Source: DATAXP01 sp036272935 (GTDB taxonomy: Bacteria; Planctomycetota; Planctomycetia; Pirellulales; PNKZ01). Taken from it: a DNA stretch of 64,000 nt. The notes under the pieces are model-generated. The model did not search any database, was not told the origin of the DNA, and saw only the letters and a program-made list of their open reading frames with translations. Position numbers and translations under genes: made by a program. Positions 26,333 to 34,558 of this stretch are shown here, one piece after another; position 1 is the first letter of the stretch, and the number at the start of each line of letters is the position of its first letter. Location of the stretch: NCBI GenBank assembly GCA_036272935.1, contig DATAXP010000124.1:41665-105664 (forward strand). Reading direction: 5' to 3'.

Positions 26333-27770
26333 TGGGGAACACCTTTTCGAACATCAGCCAGGCCATCGCCAGGCTGAGGACCAGGTTGAGCGTCTGCCCG
26401 CAGACGTACAGGATCAGCGGCTTGCCGCCGACCATGAAGCGGCTCAGCTCGCGGAAGTTCGTCTCGAGGCCGATGCTCACGAACGCCAGGCAGAACAGCC
26501 AGCCGCGCAGCATTTCGGTGGTGCCGCCGATCACCGACTCGACCGTGGCGTGCCCCGCCGGGCCGCTGGCCGAGATGGCCGAGAAGACGATCGACGCGGC
26601 CACGAAGCCGAGCACGAACTTGGGGAACCGCCGCCAGATTTCGACGAGGCCGGGACGCTCGGCATCGGACGAACGCTCGACGCAGGTTACCCAGTAAACC
26701 GCCACGCCGAATGCCACCGCGCCGATCAGGATGTTCTGGATCATCTTCACGGTGGCGGCGACTGCTAAGGCTTTCTCGCCCAGCATGCCGCCGGCGGCCG
26801 CAACGGCGCCGGTCGAGTCGATCGTGCCGCCGATCCATGCCCCGCCGAGCACCGGACCAAGCCCGAGTACCTGGATTGCGGCCGGCATGGCGACCATCAT
26901 CGCCACGGTGAACCCCAGCGACAGGCCAATGGCCAGCGACAACTCTTCTTTTGTGGCACGGCAGGCCGCCGCGGTGGCGATGGCCGCCGAGACGCCGCAG
27001 ACCGACATGTCGGCACAGATGACCATATTCAGCGATCGCGACGGGATGCGCAGCACGCGTTGGCCAAAGATGTAGGTGCTCACCAACACCACCGGCGTGA
27101 CGACCCACGAAACGAAAATGCCCGGCAGGCCGAGCGCGACCAGCTGGTTGAACAGGATCTCGGCCCCCAGCAGCACCAGTCCGGTTTTGATGTAGAACTC
27201 GGTGCGCAGCGCCGGCCGCATCCAGCCGGGGACACCGACGGTGTTGCTGATGATCAGACCGACGACCAGCGCCCAGAGCGCGTACTCGAGGTTGTAGTTC
27301 TTGACATACTTTTGGCCAGCGAGCACGTAAGCCCCGATGGCCAACGCGAAGAGGCAAGCGAAGGCCAGCGGAAAACCTCGCACCGGTTCGCCGAGGCCGG
27401 CGAGCCCCGCGCCGAACAGCGCCAGCGTGACCACGAACACGCCGGCAACCCCCGGCCAGATGCTGTGCTCTTGCTTGTCGACAAAGGCGACGCGCGGATC
27501 GGACTCCCACGAGCCGATCTTAGCCAGCCACGGCTTCAAGGGATTACGGGCCAAGTCGGCACGCAGCTCGTCGCGCTGCTTACGCAGCGCGGCGAGTTGT
27601 GCTTCGTCGGCGGAGTGGTCGGCCGCAAGAACGTCGAGCCGATCGGTTAGCGCGACAAACTGTCGGCTTCGCTCGGGCAGATCGTCAGGGCGCGCAGAGA
27701 ACGTTGCCGCCAAGGCCAGCAGCAGCACCGCCCAGCCGAGCCAGATCGACCACCAGTCTTCGCTGCGCAA
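26307..27770 (-). CDS. YeiH-family putative sulfate exporter with N-terminal extension
   Basis: The C-terminal ~340 residues have the YeiH/UPF0324 fold with ten or so TM segments: GLIISNTVGVPGWMRPALRT, KTGLVLLGAEILFNQLV, ADMSVCGVSAAIATAAACR, GAWIGGTIDSTGAVAAAGG and FLRELSRF-type (NFRELSRFMVGG). The protein is 487 residues long, about 140 more than usual. The extra N-terminus has one TM, a charged coiled-coil-like stretch (LAADHSADEAQLAALRKQRD) and then more TMs, probably making two extra bundles. Family members are predicted 2-TM-repeat anion transporters; sulfate export is not proven. The gene is followed by the overlapping small membrane protein. Confidence 0.85.
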   Translation of the reverse strand: MRSEDWWSIWLGWAVLLLALAATFSARPDDLPERSRQFVALTDRLDVLAADHSADEAQLAALRKQRDELRADLARNPLKPWLAKIGSWESDPRVAFVDKQEHSIWPGVAGVFVVTLALFGAGLAGLGEPVRGFPLAFACLFALAIGAYVLAGQKYVKNYNLEYALWALVVGLIISNTVGVPGWMRPALRTEFYIKTGLVLLGAEILFNQLVALGLPGIFVSWVVTPVVLVSTYIFGQRVLRIPSRSLNMVICADMSVCGVSAAIATAAACRATKEELSLAIGLSLGFTVAMMVAMPAAIQVLGLGPVLGGAWIGGTIDSTGAVAAAGGMLGEKALAVAATVKMIQNILIGAVAFGVAVYWVTCVERSSDAERPGLVEIWRRFPKFVLGFVAASIVFSAISASGPAGHATVESVIGGTTEMLRGWLFCLAFVSIGLETNFRELSRFMVGGKPLILYVCGQTLNLVLSLAMAWLMFEKVFPNAASALGG

Positions 27771-27828
27771 AGCCGAGTCCCGAACAAGCGAGAGCAGATT
27801 CGTACGCGGACCGTCACTGTCGGCCAGC

Positions 27829-28107
27829 CTACATGATCAGTCCCGAGTGCGATACGTCGGTGCTGTGTTGCGAGTCCCAGTTGGTGATGTACCGCGTGTC
27901 GAACAGCAGCACGTGCCCGCAGTTCTTGCAGATGAGCTGAATCATGCGAGCGCCGGGCGCTGTTTCTTCCACGCCATCGCCAACCTGGCCGGAGATCAGG
28001 TCGCCGATCTTCCAGCGGTTCGCCTGGCAAAGGGTACACGACGAGTGTTCGATTTTCTGGCGCAGCCAGTTCTCGAAATGCGTTTGTTGTTCGGCGGTGA
28101 GTTTCAT
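27829..28107 (-). CDS. Zinc-ribbon-like small protein
   Basis: 92 residues from ATG 28107 (MKLTAEQQTHFENWLRQKI). Two Cys pairs, CTLC near residue 24 and CKNC near residue 61, are spaced as in a zinc ribbon. Between them is RWKIGDLISGQVGDGVEE, and the tail HVLLFDTRYITNWDSQ follows. Such proteins are commonly annotated only as hypothetical; the layout suggests a metal-stabilised fold with no known partner. It precedes the YeiH-type gene by about 58 bp in the same direction. Confidence 0.7.
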   Translation of the reverse strand: MKLTAEQQTHFENWLRQKIEHSSCTLCQANRWKIGDLISGQVGDGVEETAPGARMIQLICKNCGHVLLFDTRYITNWDSQHSTDVSHSGLIM

Positions 28108-28620
28108 GGTGTGGCTCCGTGCAAGATGCGATGCGTGAGGCGAAGCGAACGCAAATGGCAACCAAATCTGCGCGGTTTCGCCCGCCGATCTGCGCAAGCA
28201 TCATGCCCAAGCGCCGCCGGAATCCCGAAATCCTCGCGGCATGCACAACCCGCTCACGGACCGGTACCGAACCATCGGGCGAAGTAGTCAGAGCGCTACT
28301 CGCGGCATGCGGAGAGCCCAGCTACCACCGCTACCCATGATTCTATACCCGAGCGCCGGCGATTTTCAAGTTGGCTGGTGGAAAAGAGTTTCGGCGATCG
28401 CGTCGCTTCGGTTGCGCGCACCGGGAGTTTTTCGCTACTGGCAAACTCGTCGGCTCGCACCGGCGTGTTGTGTCGGTTCTGCGGATTCGACGAGCCGCTA
28501 GCAGCCGAGGCGTGCCAAGTCGAAGCAGTTGCGATGATTACGTTCGCCGCGCGCGGCCGATCCTACCCCAGAGTAGACGGCTTTTGTTCCAACGCTTGGT
28601 ACAGGGGAAACCAATCCGTG
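28108..28620. other. Gene-free stretch between zinc-ribbon and small-protein genes
   Basis: About 510 bases between divergent genes. Open frames here have no recognisable motif and I do not support any. No strong palindrome or clear promoter was found by eye. Confidence 0.5.
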
Positions 28621-28791
28621 ATGGACGACATTCGCGTTCAGGATTTGAGTGCCGACGAAATCCGTGCCGCGTTGGACAATGTTGATCCGGACATGCAACT
28701 GGCCGTGGCCGAATTCCTGCAACAGATCGGCGGCCTGGTGAACGCACGGCTGGCGATCGCGATGCTGGCGCACCTGGAAGATGCCGCTTAG
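28621..28791 (+). CDS. Small helical protein of 56 residues
   Basis: MDDIRVQDLSADEIRAALDN begins an acidic helical protein that continues VDPDMQLAVAEFLQQIGGL and ARLAIAMLAHLEDAA. The frame extends upstream to 28378, but that part is Cys- and Arg-rich with no coding character, so the short form is preferred. GGGG lies about 14 nt upstream, a weak ribosome site. The regular amphipathic pattern argues for a real small protein. It converges on the cNMP-domain gene. Confidence 0.5.
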   Translation: MDDIRVQDLSADEIRAALDNVDPDMQLAVAEFLQQIGGLVNARLAIAMLAHLEDAA

Positions 28792-28861
28792 GCGGTGCCG
28801 ATGCGCGGTGTCAAGCGGCCCCCGGCCTGAGCCCGGGGCTTGGGGGTCCGAAGAAGGACCG

Positions 28862-29407
28862 TTACAGCATCCAGCTTTCGAACATCTGTTCGCGCAGGCG
28901 CATCAGCTCGGGAATCTTCTGCGCCAGCGTGTTCTGCCCCATCAGATCGACCACCCAATCGTCCATGCGGCGAATGCGCTCGGCGAGACTGGCGATGATG
29001 TTCATCGACAGCTTCAAGGCCACGCTCGACGGACTATAGAGCAATTCGTCCAGCGCCGAGCGCCGGATGCACAACAGCTTGACCGATGTCTGTGCGCGCA
29101 CGCTGGCCGAATGCGGAGCCGGATGGAAGAACGACATCTCGCCGAAGTTGGCGAATGGTTCGAGCGACGCCAGGGAGATCGGAGGCCGCGAGCCTTTGCC
29201 GATCTTCGCCTGCCGCAGCACCTCGCACTTCCCTTCGAGCAGCACCCACAATTCTTGGCTGGTGTCGTCCTGCTCGACGATCATCTCGCCGGGCTGAAAC
29301 GTCTTCACCTGGCCGATGTCAATCAATTGGCGCAGCTCGCTTTCGGTGAAGTTGCCGAACAGCGGCACGTTCATCAGCGATTCGGGGGTGACAGCGTCGG
29401 TGTTCAC
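28862..29407 (-). CDS. Cyclic-nucleotide-binding-domain protein coupled to GDH
   Basis: A GTG start at 29407 overlaps the glutamate dehydrogenase stop codon (GTGA), giving 181 residues. The N-terminal CRP-like jelly roll is clear: LMNVPLFGNFTESELRQL, QPGEMIVEQDDTSQELWVLL and FANFGEMSFFHP. The phosphate-binding cassette reads GEMSFF..PHSASVRA, with His where CRP has the cAMP-contacting Arg, so canonical cAMP binding is doubtful. There is no HTH; the C-terminus is helical (AERIRRMDDWVVDLM). It is probably a ligand- or protein-binding regulator acting together with GDH. Confidence 0.85.
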   Translation of the reverse strand: MNTDAVTPESLMNVPLFGNFTESELRQLIDIGQVKTFQPGEMIVEQDDTSQELWVLLEGKCEVLRQAKIGKGSRPPISLASLEPFANFGEMSFFHPAPHSASVRAQTSVKLLCIRRSALDELLYSPSSVALKLSMNIIASLAERIRRMDDWVVDLMGQNTLAQKIPELMRLREQMFESWML

Positions 29408-30639
29408 AGTGGTCCTCCCAGGGCGGTGGCGCGTCCGACTCGGCCGATGCCCAGGATATAGGCGGCGGTGCGCAGGCTGACCTTGCGCTGCACCGAGATT
29501 TCCCAAACGCGTTCGAACGCTTCGGTCATGACACGATCGAGTTCCTGCCGCACTCGGTTCAGGCCCCACTGGTAATGCTGCCGATTCTGTGCCCATTCGA
29601 AGTAACTGGCGGTCACGCCGCCGGCGTTGGCTAGGATGTCGGGCACCACGGTCAGTCCGCGCGAATTAAAGATGTCGTCGGCCTCGAGATCGGTTGGCGA
29701 GTTCGCCGCCTCGACGATCAGCGGCGCCCGGATGCGCGGGGCGTTGTCCTTTTTGAGCACGCCTCCCAACGCGGCCGGGACTAGCAGGTCGACGTCCAGT
29801 TCCAACAGCTCGGCGTTGGTGACGCGATCCGCTTCGGCATAGCCCGACAGCCGGCCGCCGTGCGCCAGCGCATAGCGCAGCACGTGCATCATGTCCAAGC
29901 CGTCGGCTCGGTAGAACCCGCCGCTCACGTCGCTCACCGCGACGACTTTACACTCGGCCTCGGCCAGAAACTTCGCGGCGTGCATGCCGACGTTGCCGTA
30001 GCCTTGGATGGCGACGCGCGTCTCGGTGGGCTTGCGATTCTGCCGGCCCAGCAGCTTGAGCGTCACGATTCCCACGCCGCGGCCGGTCGCTTCTTCGCGC
30101 CCCGGCAGGCCGTGCAACTCGACCGGCTTGCCGGTGACCACCGCCGGACTGAACCCGTGGTACTTGCCGTACTGGTTCATGATCCAGGCCATCACCTTGT
30201 CGTTGGTGCCCATGTCGGGGGCGGGGATGTCGGTGTCGGGGCCGATCACGTCGTGAATGCCGTCGATGAACGAGCGCGTGATGCGTTCCAGCTCGCGCGG
30301 GCTGACGCTCTTCGGATCGAGCGCGATGCCCCCTTTGGCGCCGCCATAAGGGATGTTCACGACGGCGGTCTTCCAAGTCATCAGGGCCGCCAGCGAGCGC
30401 ACCTCGTCCAGATCGACATCGGGATGATAGCGCAGGCCGCCCTTCATGGGTCCGCGCGAGTTGTCGTGCTGCACGCGGTAGCCGACGTAGGTGGACAGCT
30501 CGCCGTCGTCGCGCTCGATGACCACTTCCACCTGCACTTCGCGCTTCGGCATGATGAGCAGCCGGCGGATGTTGTCCGACAGCTCGATGTGGTCGGCCGC
30601 GCGGTGGAAGTAGAGCTGCGTCGAGTCGATTTCTTTCAT
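29404..30639 (-). CDS. Glu/Leu/Phe/Val dehydrogenase (glutamate dehydrogenase)
   Basis: The start at 30639 (MKEIDSTQLYFHRAA) gives 411 residues. The substrate-binding and catalytic segments are NSRGPMKGGLRYHPDVDLDE, TWKTAVVNIPYGGAKGGI with the catalytic lysines, and PAPDMGTNDKVMAW. The dinucleotide fold is RVAIQGYGNVGMHAAKFL. It belongs to the ~45-kDa hexameric GDH class that interconverts glutamate and 2-oxoglutarate with NAD(P). Its stop overlaps the start of the cNMP-domain gene, so the two proteins are made in one unit. A longer upstream start at 30690 adds unconserved sequence. Confidence 0.92.
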   Translation of the reverse strand: MKEIDSTQLYFHRAADHIELSDNIRRLLIMPKREVQVEVVIERDDGELSTYVGYRVQHDNSRGPMKGGLRYHPDVDLDEVRSLAALMTWKTAVVNIPYGGAKGGIALDPKSVSPRELERITRSFIDGIHDVIGPDTDIPAPDMGTNDKVMAWIMNQYGKYHGFSPAVVTGKPVELHGLPGREEATGRGVGIVTLKLLGRQNRKPTETRVAIQGYGNVGMHAAKFLAEAECKVVAVSDVSGGFYRADGLDMMHVLRYALAHGGRLSGYAEADRVTNAELLELDVDLLVPAALGGVLKKDNAPRIRAPLIVEAANSPTDLEADDIFNSRGLTVVPDILANAGGVTASYFEWAQNRQHYQWGLNRVRQELDRVMTEAFERVWEISVQRKVSLRTAAYILGIGRVGRATALGGPL

Positions 30640-30740
30640 CGAGAACGTGGTCCGTGCGTGCGGCTCTGGTCCGAAGGGACTGCACCCCAATCATACCGTT
30701 GTGGGCAGGCGGTTGTCAGGCCCTGCAAAGCAAGCAGCAG

Positions 30741-30816
30741 GAACCGCAGATGCACGCAGATGAACGCGGATCTATAAATCCGTTTATCTGCGTGTATCCG
30801 CGTTCATCCGCGGTTT
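30741..30816. repeat. ACCGCAGAT-type imperfect hairpin
   Basis: An arm beginning GAACCGCAGATGCACGCAGA (30741-30771) is complementary, with several mismatches, to 30786-30816. Each arm is itself made of repeated ACGC(A/G)GAT units. It lies between the end of the FAH-like gene and the GDH gene. Confidence 0.65.
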
Positions 30817-30837
30817 CATTTCCGGCGTTTCGTGTCC

Positions 30838-31683
30838 CTACTTCGCCTTCACCACCGTGTTGCGCAAGGTGCCAATACCGTCGATCTCGACTTCGACGGT
30901 GTCGCCCGCCTTGAGCGCGTCGGTCTTGCCGGGCGTGCCGGTGAAGATCAGGTCGCCGGGATAGAGCGTCATGTACTGGCTGATGAAGCTGACCATGGTC
31001 GGCACGTCGTGGATCAGCGCGCTGGTGCGATCCTCCTGGCGAGTTTCGCCGTTGAGCCGCAGGCGAACGGCAAGGTTGCCGTAGTCCAGGCCGCTGACGA
31101 TCCACGGTCCGCACGGTCCGAACGTGTCGCTCCCCTTGGCGCGCCACCACTGCACGTCCTTGTGCTCCTCGTCGTTCTGCCAGTAGCGCTCGCTGACGTC
31201 GTTGCCGCAAGTGACGCCGAACACGTAATCGGCCGCTTCGCTCTTCGACACCTTGCGGGCCTTCTTGCCGATGACGACAACCAGCTCCGCCTCGTAGTGC
31301 ACCGGCCCCGAATCCTTGGGGAGCACGATCTTCGCTTCGTGCGGCACCAGGCAGGCGGTCCCTTTGACGAACGGCTGCGGAATCTTGAACTTCTCCGGAA
31401 TCTCTTCGCCTTTCAGATGGCTGCGATAGTTGGCCGCCATCGCCAGCACCTGCCGTGGCCGCGTGGGCACCAATAGCTTCACGTCGGCCAGCGGAAACGT
31501 CTTGTCGGTCTTCTGCGGATCACGAAACAGGTTGCCGTCGAGCTGGCGCACAAGCTTGCCTTCGACGATGCCGTAGGCGGTCGTGTCGCCGGCGCGGAAA
31601 CGAACGTAGCGTGTCGGCTCGGCGGCGCCGAGCGATGAACCAGCCACCAACAGCGCGACGAATCCTAAGATGCAAGTGCGCAT
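30838..31683 (-). CDS. Fumarylacetoacetate hydrolase family protein with signal peptide
   Basis: 281 residues. The N-terminus (MRTCILGFVALLVAGSSLGA) is a clear signal peptide, unusual for this normally cytoplasmic family. The body is a standard FAH C-terminal domain: VLAMAANYRSHLKGEEIP, the metal-site region VHYEAELVVVIGKKAR, YVFGVTCGNDVSERYWQ, and LIFTGTPGKTDALKAGDTVE. Relatives hydrolyse or decarboxylate keto-diacids. An exported form suggests a periplasmic substrate; this is inference. Confidence 0.82.
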   Translation of the reverse strand: MRTCILGFVALLVAGSSLGAAEPTRYVRFRAGDTTAYGIVEGKLVRQLDGNLFRDPQKTDKTFPLADVKLLVPTRPRQVLAMAANYRSHLKGEEIPEKFKIPQPFVKGTACLVPHEAKIVLPKDSGPVHYEAELVVVIGKKARKVSKSEAADYVFGVTCGNDVSERYWQNDEEHKDVQWWRAKGSDTFGPCGPWIVSGLDYGNLAVRLRLNGETRQEDRTSALIHDVPTMVSFISQYMTLYPGDLIFTGTPGKTDALKAGDTVEVEIDGIGTLRNTVVKAK

Positions 31684-31738
31684 GCGAGCCTCGTCAAAAA
31701 GAAAACGTGCGAAGGAACGATCACGGCAGCGCCCGGCT

Positions 31739-32107
31739 TCAGCCGCCGTCGGCGTGGAAGGCAGCCAGGGCGGCGGCCTCGTCGTCGCAGATGTCGAACA
31801 GCTTGTTGAGCTTCGTGATCGCGAAGACTTCGTAGATCTCGGGTCGGATGTTGCTCAGCCGCAGCTTGCCCTGATGGGCCTTCACCTTCTTGTCGAGCGT
31901 GATCAGCTTGCCGAGCGCGGCGCTGGACAGAAAATCGACCTGCGAGAAGTTCAACAGCAGCTTCGTGCGGTCGTCCTCTTCGACGAGCTGGAACAGCTCC
32001 TGGCCCATCTCCTGAATGTTCCCTTCGTCGAGGATTTTGCGATCGACGAAACGAACGACGGTGACATCGCCCACTTCCGCAACTTCCAACCGGCGATTGA
32101 CCGCCAT
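31739..32107 (-). CDS. STAS-domain anti-sigma-factor antagonist-like protein
   Basis: 122 residues from ATG 32107, with AGGAG 9 nt upstream. It is one STAS domain: EVGDVTVVRFVDRKILDEGN, KLLLNFSQVDFLSSAALGKL with the conserved Ser that is phosphorylated in SpoIIAA/RsbV, and LSNIRPEIYEVFAITKLNKL. It would relieve an anti-sigma kinase when unphosphorylated. No RsbW-type kinase or sigma factor is next to it, so the partner is elsewhere. It could also act within a stressosome-like or secretion-control pathway. Confidence 0.88.
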   Translation of the reverse strand: MAVNRRLEVAEVGDVTVVRFVDRKILDEGNIQEMGQELFQLVEEDDRTKLLLNFSQVDFLSSAALGKLITLDKKVKAHQGKLRLSNIRPEIYEVFAITKLNKLFDICDDEAAALAAFHADGG

Positions 32108-32406
32108 GAGACGAAACTCCTGCCAAGTTGCGACGGTTCGCAGATCGCGCACCTTTAACTGCGCCTTCGACTTATAATGCCGCCTGGGTGGGGGTGTCAA
32201 GCAGCGACTGCTTTCGTATTTTTCCGGCTGCGGAGCGTTGCGAAAACGCCACCCGCGTTGCCGCAACTCAACGATCTCCGGCATCGCCTTTCCGGCCCGA
32301 TTCCGGCCTCGTCGGGCCGTAAGTGCAATCGCGGCATGAGTCCCATGCCAGCCCGCCATCGTCGGCTCGGCACCCCCGGCGCGAGCTTTGCCTTTGCCGT
32401 ACGTCC

Positions 32407-33261
32407 ATGCTCGGCAAGTGTCGTGTTCAATCGATGGTCGCGCTTCTGATCGTGCTGGTCGTATCCGGCGCGGCGACAGCTGATGAGGCGACCCTGAGCG
32501 TCGAGCTGGCTAGCGGCCGCACGTTCACCGGCGAGCTCGACACACGCACCGACGGCGCGCGACTGTGGCTGCGCAGCACGCGGCGCGGGATCAGCGTTCA
32601 CCGGCCGATCGCCTGGAGTGCCATCCGCACGGCCACGCTCGGCGAAGAAACAATCACAATCGACGCGCTGCGCGCACGTGCCGATTCGATCAAGAACGAA
32701 GCGCCGCCGGCAACGCGTCGAGCGGCTCCCACGCCGCGTAGCGAACCATCGCAAGACGAAACACGGGTGCCGCCGGTGGCCAACTTGCACGTCGAAGCGT
32801 CAATCGCCAACTGGGACAATGACGTCGAGACCGATGGCATCATGCTCACCGTGCTGCCGTTGGATGCCTGGGGCGGTGGCACGGTGGCCGAGGGGACGGT
32901 CGAAGTGGAATTGATTGTCGATGCGCCGGGAACGCTCGGCACGCTGCGAACGTTTCCGATCATCTCCCGCTGGACCGTGGCGCTAGCGAGCGACGCGCTG
33001 GGGCCGAACGGCTACGTGTATCGCCTGCCGTACCAGGCGTATCATCCCGAGTTCAACGTGCTCATCGGCCAATACGGGCTGGTCCACTGCCGGCTCTCGG
33101 TGCCGGGGCAAGGAACGTTCGACGCCAGCGCCTCGGCCGTGACGATGCGGCCCTTCAGCCCGATGCGCGACCGACAGCAATCGTTCAACAACCAGCGGTT
33201 CTTCTCCGACGAGCGCACCGGGCAAGGAAAAATGCAGGTGCCGCAGCAGAGCGGCCTGTAG
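32407..33261 (+). CDS. Secreted planctomycete hypothetical protein
   Basis: Starting at 32407 gives 284 residues; a later ATG at 32434 is also possible. A signal peptide (MVALLIVLVVSGAATA) precedes the mature start DEATLSVEL. The middle contains a linker rich in Arg/Pro/Thr (PPATRRAAPTPRSEPSQDE), then a beta-rich domain beginning ANLHVEASIANWDNDVETDG and continuing LTVLPLDAWG. I know this second domain only as recurrent in planctomycete exported proteins; no function. The C-terminus is polar and Gln-rich. It is divergent from the STAS gene and is followed by REP-like palindromes. Confidence 0.7.
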   Translation: MLGKCRVQSMVALLIVLVVSGAATADEATLSVELASGRTFTGELDTRTDGARLWLRSTRRGISVHRPIAWSAIRTATLGEETITIDALRARADSIKNEAPPATRRAAPTPRSEPSQDETRVPPVANLHVEASIANWDNDVETDGIMLTVLPLDAWGGGTVAEGTVEVELIVDAPGTLGTLRTFPIISRWTVALASDALGPNGYVYRLPYQAYHPEFNVLIGQYGLVHCRLSVPGQGTFDASASAVTMRPFSPMRDRQQSFNNQRFFSDERTGQGKMQVPQQSGL

Positions 33262-33283
33262 AAAAAACCTGTTGCCTCCCCCG

Positions 33284-33354
33284 TTCTGGCATGGTCTCCG
33301 ACCCGTTCTGGCATGGTCTCCCGACCATGCCAGTGCGGCCGACCGCAGGTCTCC
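33284..33354. repeat. REP-like palindrome copies, TGGCATGGTC family
   Basis: A truncated copy (TTCTGGCATGGTCTCCGACC) is followed by a full copy: TGGCATGGTC-TCCC-GACCATGCCA (33309-33332) then TGCGG-CCGA-CCGCA. Bases 33305-33354 are identical over 50 bp to 39433-39482 next to the RAYT transposase. Confidence 0.8.
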
Positions 33355-33414
33355 CGCCGTTTCTCTGTACATTCCGCCGGCGTGGCACGGTCAGGAAAGC
33401 GGCCACAACAGAGA

Positions 33415-34317
33415 TCACGGCTCGCTGGCCATCTCTTTTCCGTCGACATACACGGCGCCGCCGCTGCGCATGACCGCCGGGGCGCTGTCGTCGGCCAACT
33501 GCGTGCCCGCGGTAGCTACCAGGGCGAACCCTTCGCTATAGAGCTGCGCCTCGCCATTGCCGACGAGCGCTGAATCGATCACCTGGCACTGCGAGCTGCC
33601 GCCGACTGCCACGCCGCTGCGTCCGTTGCTGCGCGCGGTGACGCCGACAAGCCGGCAGGCGCGCACGCCGTCGTGAACATTGACGCCGTCGAGCTGGAAT
33701 CTTTGCACGGTGAGATTGCGGATTTCGACGTCGTGAACCTGCTCGAGCGTGATACCGGTCGGGATCGCGGCATAGCGCAGTGCATAATCATCGGGCAGCC
33801 GAGTCGGCTCGGGCCAGAAATAGACCCAACCCTCGGCGAGGCACCATTCCAGCGGTTGTGCGGCGCGCGAGGCACCGTCGTCGGCCAGTGAGTAGCGGCG
33901 GATAAGTGGACGACCGCCGGCAAACAATTGTTGGTAACTTTGCACCGGCGGCCGAAAACGAAGCACGTCGTCGCGATACGCTTCCCACGCCGCCGACGGC
34001 ACGGCGCGCGAGCCGTCGAGCACCGCCCCGCGACCGTCGATCACGAACGGTCGATACGGATTGCCGCAGTGCCGTGCCAACGACAGGCTGATGCTCTCGT
34101 GGTAAGCCACGCCGGCACTGGCCAGCACGATGCGATCGGTCGGCTGGGCCAGATCGAGTGCCCGCGCGATCGTGCGCACCGGCCCTTCGACCGACGTCGG
34201 CTGCTCGCGCAGCCCGCGGTTGCGATCGTCGCCAGCGCCGTTGTTGACGAAAACATCGCGTGCCTCGGCCACGGCGGCCCAAGCAGCGAAGAGAATGATG
34301 AACGACGTAGTGCGCAT
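33415..34317 (-). CDS. Secreted right-handed parallel beta-helix protein
   Basis: 300 residues from ATG 34317, beginning with signal peptide MRTTSFIILFAAWAAVAEA. Then RDVFVNNGAGDDRNRGL and EGPVRTIARALDLAQPTDRI is the start typical of secreted pectate-lyase-like beta-helix proteins. Helix rungs follow: ITLEQVHDVEIRNLTVQRF, LDGVNVHDGVRACRLVGV and GRSGVAVGGSSQCQVIDSAL. It may bind or cleave a polysaccharide; no catalytic residues can be assigned. A MITE-like element ends 13 bp upstream of the start, so its promoter must lie inside or beyond that element. Confidence 0.75.
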   Translation of the reverse strand: MRTTSFIILFAAWAAVAEARDVFVNNGAGDDRNRGLREQPTSVEGPVRTIARALDLAQPTDRIVLASAGVAYHESISLSLARHCGNPYRPFVIDGRGAVLDGSRAVPSAAWEAYRDDVLRFRPPVQSYQQLFAGGRPLIRRYSLADDGASRAAQPLEWCLAEGWVYFWPEPTRLPDDYALRYAAIPTGITLEQVHDVEIRNLTVQRFQLDGVNVHDGVRACRLVGVTARSNGRSGVAVGGSSQCQVIDSALVGNGEAQLYSEGFALVATAGTQLADDSAPAVMRSGGAVYVDGKEMASEP

Positions 34318-34330
34318 GGCAATGTCCCTT

Positions 34331-34451
34331 GAGCCTATCCGAAAACCGCGAGCCAACCCGTTGAACGCGTGGGGCAGGCATTCTTGCCTGCCATGAACGT
34401 CGACACCGAAGGCAGACAAGAATGTCTGCCCCACGGTTTTCGGATAGGCTC
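34331..34451. mobile_element. MITE-like element with 18-bp perfect terminal inverted repeats
   Basis: GAGCCTATCCGAAAACCG at 34331-34348 is the exact reverse complement of 34434-34451. Inside, a second inverted repeat pairs 34368-34392 (CGTGGGGCAGGCATTCTTGC...) with 34411-34435 at 23 of 25 positions. The 121-bp element has no coding capacity. The ends resemble those of IS5-type elements, which is a memory-based impression. Clear target duplications are not visible. It lies between divergent genes, 13 bp from the beta-helix gene start. Confidence 0.75.
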
Positions 34452-34558
34452 CGCTCCCGCGAGCGAATAACTTGAATACCATAAGTTTACCCACCCATCG
34501 TTGCAGCTAGCCACCCACCGGCTATCATGGACATTCCATCCGTTTGAGGGGTCTCACC

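Noticed and set aside
34318..34494. Possible longer N-terminus of the beta-helix protein
   Set aside because: The extension is translated from the MITE-like element and would place the signal peptide internally.
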